A model generated the notes under the pieces. The model did not search any database and was not told where the DNA came from. It saw only the letters and a program-made list of their open reading frames with translations. 64,000 nt of DNA from assembly GCA_037176705.1 (NCBI GenBank), contig CM073885.1, positions 88,775,001-88,839,000 of the forward strand, read 5' to 3'. The stretch is from Molossus alvarezi (lineage: Eukaryota; Chordata; Mammalia; Chiroptera; Molossidae). The position numbers and the translations under genes were made by a program. This document shows, piece after piece, positions 34,892 to 46,336 of this stretch. The first letter of the stretch is position 1. Every line of letters begins with the position of its first letter.

Positions 34892-37198
34892 TTTGGCTAT
34901 CACTGTGGGCTTTGGAGCCTGTCAAGTTCTCCCTGTGGGTGTTGGTGTTCTGCTGTTTGTGGCTCCCTCTCCTGTGTTTAGATGAGCGAGGGAGGACCCA
35001 CGTTGAACACCACTGTCAAGTCTTACTTTCCTGGTTAAAGTTGCCAGCCCAGGAAAGGTACTGTTATCCTCTAGCTTTTTGTCTGGAGACTAGCAGTCCA
35101 GGTTACTTGAAGAGTTTTGGGTTATCAGTTGATTGAGAAACTCCCTCAGGTGCTCAGCACAAGAGGATTTCACGAGGGTGGGGCAGATGCTGGTTGTTAG
35201 TGAGCCTCTATTAGCACTTCAATGGCCTACAGGGTGGGGTTGGATCTCCGAAGGAGGGGCTGCTGCCTCTCCTCAGAGCCCTGGGAAGGAGCAATGTGGC
35301 CACCGTCCTGGGTGGCTGGCACTCCGCAAACGCTCTGGGTGCCCTACAAATCCCGAGTGTCCTCACACAGTTCCAGTCCAGTCTGCCCTCCCTCTGCCGG
35401 AGCCCAAGGTGAGTGGCTGTGGCTGTTTCAGCCTCTGTCCCGGCTCTGCGCTGTGGAGCCGCCTGGGAGTGTAACCCGAGGACATCGCTCCCAGCTAAGG
35501 CTGCTGTGGACCGTGGGCTCCCACCCCCGTCTCGCGCCTTCGCAAGCCTACCGGGACAGAGTCAGTATCCCTCGTTATATGGTCCTCGCAAGCTGCTTTT
35601 CTGTTGCTTTTCCCGTCGATTTGTCTGTGTTATAGTTGTCAGATTTGTTCATATTATTGTATCAGTAATTCATTCCATTTTATTCCTAAGAAGTATTCTA
35701 TGATACGCCATGTCCATTCACCTTTTAGTGGACATTTGAGTTGTTTCCATCTTTCAGACTTGATAAACAAAGATGCTAGGAATATGTATATAAGTCTCCA
35801 CGGGATATGTTTTGGTTTTCTTGGGTAAATATCTAGGAGCAGAATAATTACTGTATGATACATGCATCTTTAACTTTTTTAGAATGTGCCAGACTGTTTT
35901 CCAAATGTAAATGTACTATTTTACATTCCCACCAAGAGTGTACAAGAGCTCCAGAGGATCCACACCAACACCTGTGGGGTCATTCTCTTTCACTGTAGCT
36001 ATTTTTATGGCTGTGTAGTGGTATCTCATTTTGGGGTTTTTGTTTTGTTTTGTTTTTGTTTTTCTGCATTTCTGTAATGACTAAAGACAAAATTTCTCGT
36101 GTCATTTTTTAAATTGTGTTTTTTCTTTTAAGTCTCCAGTAACATCCTTTGCCCATTTTAAAACTGGTTTTCTTTTGTTTTCTTATTAATGAGTTGTAAG
36201 AATTTTTTAATACAGTTTAGGTACAAGTTCTTTGTCAGGTATGTTTTATAAATGTTTTCTCCAGTCTGTAAATTGTCTGTAAATTTTATTAACTGTGTTT
36301 TTCAAACAGCTGTTTTCATTTTCATTAAGTACAATTTATTGACTTTATCTTTTATAGTTTTATAGTAATTTTTTGTGCCCTATTTAAGAAATCTTTGCCT
36401 AAATCAAGATAATGAATATTTTCTCAAGTTTTCCTTGTAGAAGTCTCATAATTTTAGATTTTGCATTTAGTTATATGGGCCACTTGATTTAATTTTTGTA
36501 GATGCGTAAGCTATAAAGAGAGGTTCATGTCTTTGCAAAAAGATATCTAATTGTTCAAGCACAATTGCTGAAAAGATAACCTATTCCTCATTGCATTGCT
36601 TTGACACCATTGTTGAAAATCAAGTTACCATATCTGTGTTTTCTCTGGACTCTATTGTTCTATGGGTTTATATGTCTATCTTTACACCAATACCACACTG
36701 TCTTGATTACTGTAGCTTAATCATTCTTAAAATCGGGTAGTGTAAGTCCTTTGACTTTCATCTTTTTTTATTCAAAACGGTATTTGCTATTCTAAACCCT
36801 CTTTATTTCCACATAAAGTTTAGAATCTAGTTGTCAATTTCAACAAAAAAAGTCTCTTGGGATTTTTATTGCGATTGCATTGGATATAGATGAATTTGGG
36901 GGAAGGTATCTTAACAATATTGAGTCTTCCAAATAACGAACATGATATCTCGCACCATTTGTGTAAGTTTTGATTTCTTTCAGTAGTGTTTTGTATTTAT
37001 CAGCATAACAGATCTTCTACATATTTTATTAGATTTATATTTAAATATATATATTTTTTTCTGTTATAAATTGGACTGTTTTCATTTCAATTTCACTCCT
37101 CATATATAGGAATGAAAATCATTTTGTATATCAACTTGCATACTGCAACTCTACTAAATTCACTTATTAGTTCTAGTTATATTAAAAAATATTTTGGA

Positions 37199-37430
37199 CC
37201 CAGCCGGTGTGGCTCAGTGATTGAACGTTGACTCATGCACCAAGAGGTCACCAGTTTGATTCCCGGTCAGGGCACATGCCCAGGTTGTGGGCTCAGTCCC
37301 CAGTCGGGGGCATGCAGGAGGCAGCTGATCGATGTTCTCTCTCATCAATGTTTCTCTCTCTCTCTCCTTCTCCCTTACTCTCTAAAAAAAAAAAATCAAT
37401 ATAGAAAAAAATTAAATATATATATATATA
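37199..37430 (+). mobile_element. Ves SINE, ATCAATA subtype, with TA microsatellite tail
   Basis: Head 'ggtgtggctcagtgattgaacg', body 'catgcaggaggcagctgatcgatg', A-run then 'atcaatatag' and (TA)n near 37417-37430. Inserted in the ancient LINE-1. The duplication is unclear because the flanks are AT-rich. Confidence 0.9.
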
Positions 37431-39199
37431 TTTGGGGGGATGTTCTCCATAAACAATCCTGTTGCCTGTGAATAGAGACCGTTTTATTTCTTTCTTTCCA
37501 ATCTGTAGCGTTTCTTTCCTTTTCTGTAGCACCAAGACCTCCAGTATGATACTGAATAGAAATGGTGAGCTTGGACAACATTGCCTTATTCTGAATTCTA
37601 GGAGGAAAGCAATCAGTCTTTCACCATTAGTTATAATGTTTGCTGTAGATTGTTGTCCTTTTTCAGTCTGTTTCTTGTTTAATATGCTTTTTACATTGAT
37701 TGATTTTCAAGTTTTAAACCAACCTTGCATTCCCAAGATAATTCCATTAAATAATAAATGTCAAGGATTTTTGTATTCATGCTGATAAGGAATGTTGGTA
37801 TGTAGTCTCCTTGTACTGTCTTTGTTGGATCTGAGTATTAGGGTAATTCTGGCTTCAAAAAATGAGTTAGTAAGTGCTCCTCTTCTATTGTTTTGAAAAG
37901 TCTGTGCATAACTGGCATTATTTCTTCCTTAAATATTGGCTGGAATTTGCCCTGATAGCATATGGGGCTGGAGTTTACTTTGTTGATTCTTAACTACTAA
38001 TTACATTTCTTTAAGTGATTTATGACAATTTGGATTATCTCTTTCTTCTTGAGTGAGCTTTGGTAGTTAGCGTTCCTTATTCTGAAGTCTATTGTTCCCA
38101 ATACTGTAGCCACTCAGCCTTTATTTTTATTAATCTTCACATTGTATATCTTTTCTATCTTTTACTTTTAACCTATTTGATTTTATACTTAAAATGAATT
38201 TCTTTTAGACAGTATATAAGTGGGTCTTACCTTTTTATCCACTCTGACAATCTGTTTTAATTAGTATGTTTTGAACATTTACATTCATTGTAATTATCAA
38301 TGCTTGGATTAAAATCCGCCATCTTGCTGTTTTCCATTTGTTCTATCTGTTCTTTGTCCCTGTCATACCTCTGTTTCTGCTTGCTTTGCACGAAGTATTT
38401 GATTCCATTTTATCTCTACAACCGATTTATTATTAACCTCATTTCAAAAAATGTTAGTACTTGTTTTAAATTTACAATGTTTGGCTTTAATTAATCGCAA
38501 TCTTTTTTCAAATGATATTCTACTATTTCAGTATAGTGTTGAGAACGTTACAATAGTGTACTTCCAATACATCCCCCTAATCTTTTGTGTTGTTTTCATA
38601 CATCTTACTTTTATATATGCTATAAATCCACAATGTATTATTACTTTGTATTTAAACAATTGTCTTTTAGAATGATCAAAAATAAGATACTATTTATCTT
38701 TATTTGAATTATTTTCAGAGATTCATTTACTTGTATAGATCAAAGTTTCTATCTGGTATCATTCTATTCCTTCTTCCTGAAGAACTTCCTGTAGTATACT
38801 GTAGTATAGTCTACTATTAATGAATTCTGTTTTGGCCTGAAAAATATTTTCCTTTTTGAATGTTACTTTCACTCACATAGAACTCTGGATTGACAGTTTT
38901 TAAAATTTCATCATCTTAAAAGATGTTCCTCCATTGTCTTATGCCTTACACAGCAGGTCTGTATTTGAGACATATTTTTATTTTTGTTGTCTGTATTTCA
39001 TGTGCTTTTTTTTTCACTCACTGCCTTCAAGATTTTCTCATTTTTGTTTTTCCATTGGTTTTAATATGATATATCTAGGTTTTTATAATCCTGCTTGGGG
39101 CTTTCTGAGCTTTGTGAATTCCCTGGTTTAACTTCTTAGCAGTAATCTCTTTAAATATTTTGTCTGTCCCAGTGGTCCCTCTCTTCTCCTTATGAGATG

Positions 39200-39204
<5 letters not shown>

Positions 39205-39242
<38 letters not shown>
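39205..39242 (+). repeat. (GT)n microsatellite
   Basis: About 19 GT repeats within the ancient LINE-1. It produces a false Thr-His repeat frame on the minus strand. Confidence 0.98.
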
Positions 39243-39244
<2 letters not shown>

Positions 39245-40426
39245 CTTTATTCTCTCTGTGCTTCAGTTTGGGTAGTTCCTGTTTACCTGTCTTCACGCTC
39301 ATCAATTCTTTCTTCATCTGTGTCAAGTTTACTGATGAACACAAAGTCTTTCTCCATCTCTGTTACTGTGTTTGTTAATTTCTAGCATTTCTATTTTACT
39401 TATTCTTAGTTTCCATTTTTCTGTGAAGTTACTCATCTGATGAAGCACACTATCTACCTGCTCCATTAGACTCTTTCACATATCAAGTATAGCCATTTTA
39501 AATTCCTTGTTTGACAGTACCAACATCTGAATCATCTTTGTCTGGTTCTCTTGAATGCTTTGTCTCTTGATAAGGGGGTGATTTTTCTTGCTTTTTATGT
39601 CCTATAATATTTTAACTAAATACTGGTTATCATGAGTAGGGTAGTAGAAACTGAGGTAAATAGCATTTATGGCTAAATACGGGTATGCCTCTTCTTTTTC
39701 TAGAACCTTAATGTGCAGGCTTGAGTCAAATCGGTCAGGAGTTTATCTTGTTTAGGTTTTATTGCTATTATGGTTACCTTCATGCATTACTGGCTTAAAA
39801 TTCCTCTAGTATTACCTTGTACTTAAGTTGAGAATGGGTGGCCAAATGATATTTTTCTTAGTTCCCATTCCACCCTTAGCTTTTGACCTTCTCTATTCAC
39901 ATTCTTGCTCCCTCCTCCAGCAGTAGACTGCTATTGCTTGACACAGAGTGTGCCGTGGGGCTGGGGGTTCTCTGCTGTCCTGGCCCAGCCTCTGCTTCAG
40001 GCAAGCCCTGTGTCCCACCAAGGTGACTGGGCTTTCTCAGGGTCCCACCCCTCACTTCCCCCGGGATAGGATATCTTTAATGACCTGGGCACGGATGGCT
40101 TCCTGTCTTCCCTCAGGAATAGAGGGGTTTTTTCCTTCCTCTTCCCTGGTCAAAATGAGCCTTCATCTGAGGACAACAAGGCTTGTGGGTTCCCAGTGAC
40201 TTCAGGGAAGGAGGGTCAGGCAGGGCTTTGTGTTTCTCTCACAGAGGCAGCTGCTGTCCTCCTCCAGACCTCTACCACTAAGGCACCTCTACCACTAAGG
40301 CACCTCTACCACCGAGCAAGGCTTTTCCAGTCCCCTGCCCCGATGCTCATTTATTCTCTTAGGAACCCAAGGAGGTCCACAGAGAAAGGACTATGACTGG
40401 GTGCAAACTCCCCATCAGGGTTTCTT

Positions 40427-40642
40427 TTTTTTCCCCCCCTTAATTTATTTAATTTTATTTTTTAGAGAACGGAAGGGAGAGAAGGAGAGAGAGAAACACC
40501 AGTGTGAGATACATTGGTTGCCTCCTGTACACCCCTGGGGATCAAGCCCACAACCCAGGCATGTGCCCTGACCAGGAATCAAACCGGGACCTCTCAGTCC
40601 ATGGGATGACACTCAGTCCACTGAGCCACACCAGCCAGGCCG
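40427..40642 (-). mobile_element. Ves SINE, older subtype
   Basis: Minus orientation: purine-rich tract, 'ttgcctcctgtacacccc', 'caggcatgtgccctgaccaggaatc', tRNA head 'cagtccactgagccacacc'. Flanked by a perfect 14-bp duplication CATCAGGGTTTCTT (40413-40426, 40643-40656). Confidence 0.95.
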
Positions 40643-40999
40643 CATCAGGGTTTCTTGATTCTCCTGTTGTCCCACACTCAGCTTTTAGCAATTTGTTTAA
40701 AATCTGCACTAAAATTTTCTTACCTGTTTATAGGGAGCCTGACATAAATGTCTTCTGTGTTCTGCCAAAGGTGAGGAAATGCTTGCATCGTGTCTGTCCT
40801 TGGAGGGGGTCTATCTTTCCTGACATTTCTGGCTACTTGGCTACACTGTAACTTAGGTTCTCCGATCAGTTTAAGAAAAGTTCTAATTTTGTAGATCATA
40901 CAGTGTTGTCTTGTTGTAAGGGTGGGTATGATACTCTTTCCAGTCTTCTCCATCCTAAGAAAAGTGGAAACTCTTCAATAGTTTGTTGTTTTTATCTTT

Positions 41000-41830
41000 G
41001 AATTTCACATGCTAACCTTCAAATTTATATAGAAATGAAAGAGAAAAAAAAATCAAGAATTTCCAAAACATTTTTGAAGAACAACAAGGTAATGATAAAC
41101 AAAGCAGTGAGTTATTGTTGCAAAGACAAGTAAACCAATGGAACAGAATAGAAACCTCTGAAACAGACCCATAGGAACGCAGACATTTAATTTATAACAA
41201 AGGTGGAAACACAGAATTGTGGAGGAAAAAACAGCTCCAGTGATACTGGGACAATTAGGTAGCCACAAGAACAAAAAAATAAAGTTAAAGCCTACCTCAC
41301 CTAATAACAAAAAACAATTCCAGTAGATTGTAGAACCGTGTAAAAGGCAAAACAACTCTATAACTTCTAGAAGTTAATATAGGACAATATCTTCATGTTT
41401 TGAAACACTGCACAAAAGTCAATCATAAAAACAGTGATAAGCCCTGGCCACTTTGGCTCAGCGGTTAGAGCGTCGGCCTGCGGTCCAGAGAGACCCGGGT
41501 TCGGTTCCCGCCAAGGGCATGTACCTCGGTTGCGGTTTGTCCCCGGCCCTGGTTGGGTTGTGCGGGTGGCAGCCACTCGATGTGTCCCTTTCACATCGAT
41601 GTTTCTCTCTCTCTCTCTCTGTTCCTCTCTCTCCCTCCCACTCTACCTGAACAAAAAAAATGGGAAAATGTCCTCGGGTGAGGATTAAAAAAAAAAACAG
41701 TGATAAATTTGACTACAATATATTAAGATCCTTTGTTAAGACACTGTTAAGACAGTGGAAGGCAAGTCATGGGGTGGGAAAGATATCTGCAACACACAGA
41801 ACTGATAAGAATCATATTAAAAATACAAGG
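41000..41830 (+). mobile_element. Old LINE-1 ORF2 fragment
   Basis: Plus-strand phrases 'ccaatggaacagaatagaaacctctgaaacagaccc', 'tttgactacaatatattaagatc' and 'gggaaagatatctgcaacacacagaactgataa' follow the order of mammalian LINE-1 ORF2. Very decayed; split by the Ves SINE at 41441. Boundaries approximate. Confidence 0.65.
41441..41692 (+). mobile_element. Ves SINE, young, complete
   Basis: Intact head with A box (tggctcagcggttagagcg) and B box (gggttcggttccc), and a complete 3' end 'gtcctcgggtgaggatt' plus A-tail. Flanked by a perfect duplication AAAAACAGTGATAA (41427-41440, 41693-41706). A good reference copy for the subtype. Confidence 0.97.
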
Positions 41831-42548
41831 TTTCCCTGCAGCTCGGGAAGCTCACCCACATGATGCGTCACTTCTCCTGGATGGAGTGAGCGGGGCGCTG
41901 GCCTTCCCCTCCTGGATAGTGAAGTGGAAATTCTCTCCACTCGGTGGAAATGTGAAGAATGAGAAATAAATACTACCCCTAACAACAGGCAGATTAGCTT
42001 TGCTCAACAGTCTATCTTTGAAGTCAGCTCTCTGAAGCTTAGCAAAGGCTGCCATGGGCTAAATTTTAGAATAAGCTTCGTTCTTGCTCTTGCAGCGACT
42101 TGTCCTTCCTTCACTTCTGAACTCAGGCAACCACCAGTTCTTCAGTGGTTCTCCCGGAAGCATCTGCAGAGACTAGTAGGTGAGGGAGGAGGGGGACAGG
42201 TGATCACGTAGGTGCATCTTCTCTAGGTCCTGATTTATGAGTAAAGACTATCTTTCCCAGTCTCCATCGGATTATTAAATTGTGACTCACAACTTTAAGA
42301 TCCTCTGAAGCTTATTTAAATTATTCCTTTTTTAGGTAAAGTTAAGCTTCAAATGCTTTTTTTTTTTTAAGAAGTGCTCTGTATTGGTCTCCCCAACAAA
42401 AACAGTAGTAGCACAAATAAATATCTACAACTTACAGTGATTACTTCCTTCTCAGGACGGTGAATGATGATTACTGTCTGTCCACAAATACCTCTATTTG
42501 TGATTTGTTCCAGGACATTCAGTTCAGACACTGCAGCACATGTTTTGT
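41831..42548. other. No gene or recognised repeat
   Basis: Intergenic; short ORFs only. Confidence 0.4.
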
Positions 42549-43130
42549 TTTGTTTTTAATTAAACTTTTATTTTATTTTGAATTGCAGATTCACATGCAG
42601 TTATGAAAAGCAATACAGAGAGAGTCCACTGTGCCCTTTACTCAATTTTTTCCAATGGTAACATCTTGCAAAACTATAGAACAACATCACAACCAAGATA
42701 CTGACATCTATACAGTCATACCGAACATTTCCCTCAACATAAGGATCCCTAGTGTTGCCCTTTTATAGACATACACAATCCCCCCCTCCAGCCTCTTCCT
42801 TATCCCCTGGAAACCAGTAATTTGTTCTCCATTTCTATAATTTTGTCTTTTCAAGAATATTATACAAATGGAATCATATGATACATAACCTTTGGGATTA
42901 GCTTTTTCATGCAGTATAATTCTCTGGAATTTATCCAAGTTGTAGCATGTATCCATAGTTTGTTATTTTTTATTGTTGAGTAGCATTCCATGGAATGGAT
43001 ATACCACAGTTTGTTTAACCATTCACCCACTGAAAAGCTCTGTGTTGGTTTGGCTATTACAAATAAAGATGCTATAAACAACCATCTACAGTCTTTTATG
43101 TGAACATAAGTGTGTGAAAACATGTTTAGA
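42549..43130 (-). mobile_element. Old LINE-1 3' end
   Basis: Antisense L1M-type 3' UTR and ORF2 end: 'attgcagattcacatgcagttatgaaaag', 'aaggatccctagtgttgccctt', 'ttgagtagcattccatggaatggatataccacagtttgtttaacc'. 5'-truncated and decayed. Confidence 0.75.
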
Positions 43131-43419
43131 ATGACATGTAACTCTTTGCCTAATTTTCTGGCTGCCTAACTACAAAGCAAAGGATGTCAAGGCATTTGCC
43201 AAAGGTCAGAGACCACTTCCTTATAACTGAGGATTAACTAATGACTCTTATCAGTACTTGCAGGTTTACAACTATCTTGCTACCTAAACCTGGGAAGACC
43301 CTGACTCTCTCTGAGCCTCAACTAGACAAGACACATGTTTTTCAAAGTATACTCTTAGAAAAATGAACTTGATAAAAATGAACTCCTAATAAAAAGTTGG
43401 AGTGGGGACAGAGAGTGTC

Positions 43420-43700
43420 ATGGTCAAGTGAGTTTGAATACTATATGTCTCTTTTGAAATAAACAAATGCCCCTTGTTGTACAAAAGGAGGGATCCAGTG
43501 CCCAAGTACCCAAGTTTAAATCCCAGTTCCATCCCCTCCTAAAATAGTAATCCTCAGTAAGACACTTAACTTTGCCATACCTCAGTATTCTCATTTGTAA
43601 AATGGAGATAGCAACAGTACACCATAATACGAAAGAAAGATTAACTAAAAAGACACAAGGAAACACTTGATAAATATTAGCACCTATTGCCATAATAAGA
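43420..43700 (+). mobile_element. MIR SINE
   Basis: MIR order recognisable: 'caagtttaaatcccagttcc', 'gtaagacacttaactttgccatacctcagtattctcatttgtaaaatggagata', 'cacttgataaatattag'. Confidence 0.8.
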
Positions 43701-43714
43701 TTAATCAAAATAAT

Positions 43715-43800
43715 TAGGATCTTGTTAAAAATGCACATGTCCAGGCCCTATCTCCGAGATTCAGATTCATTAAGCCTTGGGTAGAGTCTGGTCCATGTGA
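43715..43800 (-). mobile_element. MER5-like fragment
   Basis: 'ttgttaaaaatgcacatgtccaggccctatctccgagattcagattcattaagccttggg' matches the middle of MER5-type hAT MITEs. Partial. Confidence 0.65.
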
Positions 43801-44104
43801 AGAAGTCAAGGTTTAATCTATATTGAGAATGTGTTCAATATAGTACTAGAGACAGGATTCAAACCCAGACCAAACTGCCTGATGAAGGGGTGTCACCCTT
43901 GTGTCCTTACACCAGGTTAGTAAATCCTTTAAATGACGAGCTCTGGAGTCCTGCAGAAAAAAGCACAGTTTTCTCCTGAACTGGAGGGCGGGCTTGTAAC
44001 GTAAACTCATGATTCTTCCGGGGTAGATCAATAAAATAAAAAGCAGTTCTGTGCAGTTGGTACACTCAGCTTCCAGACAAATTCCTGAGTGTAGCAGTTA
44101 GCAC
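43801..44104. other. No gene or recognised repeat
   Basis: Short stretch immediately downstream of the inferred NUBPL 3' end. Confidence 0.35.
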
Positions 44105-44118
44105 TGATGTGTCAAAAC

Positions 44119-44124
44119 TTTATT
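44119..44124 (-). terminator. NUBPL: Putative NUBPL polyadenylation signal
   Basis: TTTATT on the plus strand reads AATAAA on the gene strand, 171 nt beyond the stop codon. If used, it gives a short 3' UTR of about 190 nt. It is the first canonical hexamer I see after the stop. Confidence 0.5.
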
Positions 44125-44294
44125 TCTGAGTCATTGCTTAGCAAATCAAACCTGAAAATAAGATACCATTTCCTTAGAAATACAAGAACACAACTACGGC
44201 TGCTATGATTTCTGTAGGTTTTATCACCACACTGCTGATTTCCAAAGGTCTTCTTATTGTCACGTAGCAGGTAAACTTCCAGGACACTTGGGAG

Positions 44295-44357
44295 TCACTG
44301 CGCAGGTGGTGGCAGTCGTCGGACCACTTCTGCAGCAACCCTCAGGTAAGCGCCGGC
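44295..44357 (-). CDS. NUBPL: NUBPL terminal coding exon (exon 11)
   Basis: It encodes the last 20 residues (AGAYLRVAAEVVRRL.., ending PPPAQ) and a TGA stop at 44295-44297. The exon is preceded on the gene strand by a clean acceptor CTTCCCCAG. It starts in phase 0, matching the end of exon 10. Its length of 63 bp equals the terminal coding segment of human NUBPL (AKAYLRIAVEVVRRL..); the residues differ at several positions but the Y-L-R-x-A-x-E-V-V-R-R-L core is kept. This helix closes the Mrp/NBP35-type P-loop NTPase fold. The exon is too short for ORF scanning and was found by looking for the expected C terminus. Nothing suggests a pseudogene. Confidence 0.93.
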   Translation of the reverse strand, partial: AGAYLRVAAEVVRRLPPPAQ

Positions 44358-44399
44358 CTGGGGAAGCACAGAGAAGCGCGCTCGATACTCCTCCCCAAG

Positions 44400-45160
44400 T
44401 GCACACAGAGCACTCGGGAGCTGTCGGCACTGCTGGCCGCCGAACGTACTAGTGAAAGGACGAGTTGAAGAAATTTGGGAGTGAGGAGATACCCTGTGTA
44501 CATTGCAGGTGGGGCAGGGAAAAAGAATCTTAGATTGTTTGGAGGCAAGTATTTAGAAGGTGAATTTCTGAAAAAAATATTTAGTACCAGCAATTACTGT
44601 TTTTCAAACTCTAATTCCCATGTCAGCAAACTAGCAAACCTAGTCTAGCTGCAGAAAAAGTCTGCCTTCCTCTTTGAACAAATTAATATTCTGAGCTAGA
44701 TACTGCCAACAATTCTTTGGCATAAGCCACTGTTAAGTCATTTTAAAGAGGACTATTATTTACTACCTTACAGTTTGTCTTTGGAAAGTATTTTCTTTAT
44801 TCTCTCTGAGAATGGCATCCGATCCCAGCACCGAGCACCTGGAGGCTCCTCCACCTGGAGAGTTTGGGGACCGTGGGTCACTGTCACGCTCTTCACCTCT
44901 GGCACTCCCAGTGCAGCGACAGCAAGAGCAGCTCCTCGGCCGCCAAGTGGGCACCAACTGACCCGGTGCCCACAGTCCAGTTAGAACCACCTCATGGCAT
45001 TTGTAGTTTAAGAGTTTTAAACAATTACAATGTAAATCCTACTCATTTCTTCTATTTTATCTATAAAAGTAACTGAAATCCACAAGAGTAAGACTTTCTA
45101 AAACTATCAATTTATACATTTATATACTTAGATTTGAGTATATGCTGCTACTACTACTAT
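44400..45160. other. Intronic, no recognised repeat
   Basis: Slightly GC-rich around 44820-44960, without splice-flanked coding. No function seen. Confidence 0.4.
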
Positions 45161-45164
45161 TAAT

Positions 45165-45330
45165 AATAGCTAACACCTAAGTATGTAATACTTGCCTAGC
45201 ATTATTTCATTTATCCTTACAGCCACCCTAAGGGGTAAATTCTATGATCCCAATTTATAGACGAGGAAACCAAACCCCAGAAAGGTGAAGACTTGCCAGA
45301 AGCTTTACAGCATGAGATGAGCGGCCCACC
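45165..45330 (-). mobile_element. MIR SINE
   Basis: Antisense MIR core: 'attatttcatttatccttacagccaccctaaggggtaaattctatgatcccaatttatagacgaggaaacc', then 'gaagacttgccagaagc'. Confidence 0.75.
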
Positions 45331-45559
45331 CCCCGGCGCACCCCCCGGCGCACGGTGCGAGCCCGTCTGAGGTCCGTTTGCCCTGACTTGATGTGAAGCT
45401 GTAAGTGTGTCTCACACATCTTCATTTAAAAAAAACCAAAATTATGCTTGAACCCTAACATCTGAATTATGCTTTATTTTACCAGAAAGTGTTAATATTT
45501 CATTTGAGTCCATTAAAAAAAAAAAAAAAGAATAGCTCTGAAAGCATGAGTAAGGACTT

Positions 45560-45740
45560 AATTTTTTTTACTGAGCACTACTACACCAAGTACTTCACAT
45601 AAGTAATCCCACGTATGTAAAGTAAGCACCACGGGCTCAACGTGGATGAAGACTCTGGAAGTCTGTGTGCTCAGGATCACAAAGTCAGCGGGCTGGGAAA
45701 CACTGAAATCTGGGCCCACCTGATCCAAGCCCAGCTCCTT
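45560..45740 (-). mobile_element. MIR-like SINE, degraded
   Basis: Antisense MIR-type order: 'actgagcactactacaccaagtacttcacataagtaatcc', a middle section, and 'tgggaaacactgaaatctgggccc'. Low similarity. Confidence 0.5.
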
Positions 45741-46130
45741 CTCCTGCATCACATATAAAACAGTAAGTCAAGGTACAAGTAACTATAATTGTAATGCTTC
45801 GTCTGAAAATGGTTTCAGTCCCTGCTATAGTTAACAGAAACAGTTTTTGTTTGAAAATGTAAATAACATGGACTTTATAGAGACACAGTTCTCCTAAATC
45901 TAATATGCTGATTTTCAGCTGTGCATCTTTATGAATATCTTTTTAACCTCCTAGTCTCTTTTCTAGGTATTTAAGCCTAATATTTTCTGATGAAAATGTA
46001 AAGTTCACTAAGGCAAGCTGAGACAGGGTCATCATTCTTAACCTTTTATTCATATTTACATTAAATTAGAGACAAACCTACCAGATGACATAAAATATTG
46101 AATGATTCCAGGATAATCAATTTGCTACAT
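45741..46130. other. Intronic, nothing recognised
   Basis: AT-rich intron sequence. Confidence 0.4.
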
Positions 46131-46138
46131 TTAACCTT

Positions 46139-46336
46139 CATTTTTTTGTTTGTTTGTTTGTAATGTTTTTATTGCTTTTTTAGAGAGAGAGAGAGAAACA
46201 TCGATGTGAGAAAGCCTCCTGCACACCCCTACCTGGGATGGAGCCCACACCCGGGCATGTGCCCTGACTGGGAATCACACTGGGACCTCTCAGTCCATGG
46301 GACAGTGTTCAATCCACGGAACCACATGGGCCCAGC
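46139..46336 (-). mobile_element. Ves SINE, older subtype
   Basis: Minus orientation: (TTTG)n-type tail, purine tract, 'gcctcctgcacacccctacctggg', 'gcatgtgccctgactgggaatc', degenerate tRNA head. Flanked by TTAACCTT (46131-46138, 46337-46344). Confidence 0.88.

Larger units (their letters stand above)
29899..35640 (-). mobile_element. LINE-1, nearly full length, inactive
   Basis: A minus-strand LINE-1 of ~5.7 kb flanked by a 12-bp duplication AGATTTGTTCAT (29887-29898 and 35641-35652). It has ORF1 and ORF2 remnants and a non-monomeric 5' UTR (~34892-35640). Compared with the 54971-60916 copy it lacks the first ~115 bp, including the YY1-like site, so it is slightly 5'-truncated. It is inserted in the same ancient LINE-1 that hosts the young copy. 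Confidence 0.93.
22995..40960 (-). mobile_element. Very old LINE-1 (L1M-like), host of a nested insertion series
   Basis: Old antisense LINE-1 sequence resumes on both sides of each younger insert. The L1M-type 3' UTR spans 22995-23060 and 29624-29898 ('gaagtataactgatgcacaataaactgcacatattta|aagtatataattttatgagatttg'). ORF2 antisense runs from 35653 to ~38290, ORF1-like sequence to ~39600, and a 5' UTR-like G/C-richer part to ~40960. With the inserts removed it is nearly full length. All frames are broken. It has absorbed LINE-1s at 23061-29606 and 29899-35640 and Ves SINEs at 37199 and 40427. Outer limits are approximate. Confidence 0.75.

Noticed and set aside
41453..41530. Functional tRNA gene in Ves heads
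   Set aside because: A and B boxes are present, but the sequence continues into a SINE body with A-tail and target duplications and lacks a full cloverleaf acceptor pairing.
44597..44990. Possible extra NUBPL or other exon in a GC-richer patch
   Set aside because: No acceptor/donor pair frames it, and the NUBPL coding sequence is complete without it.
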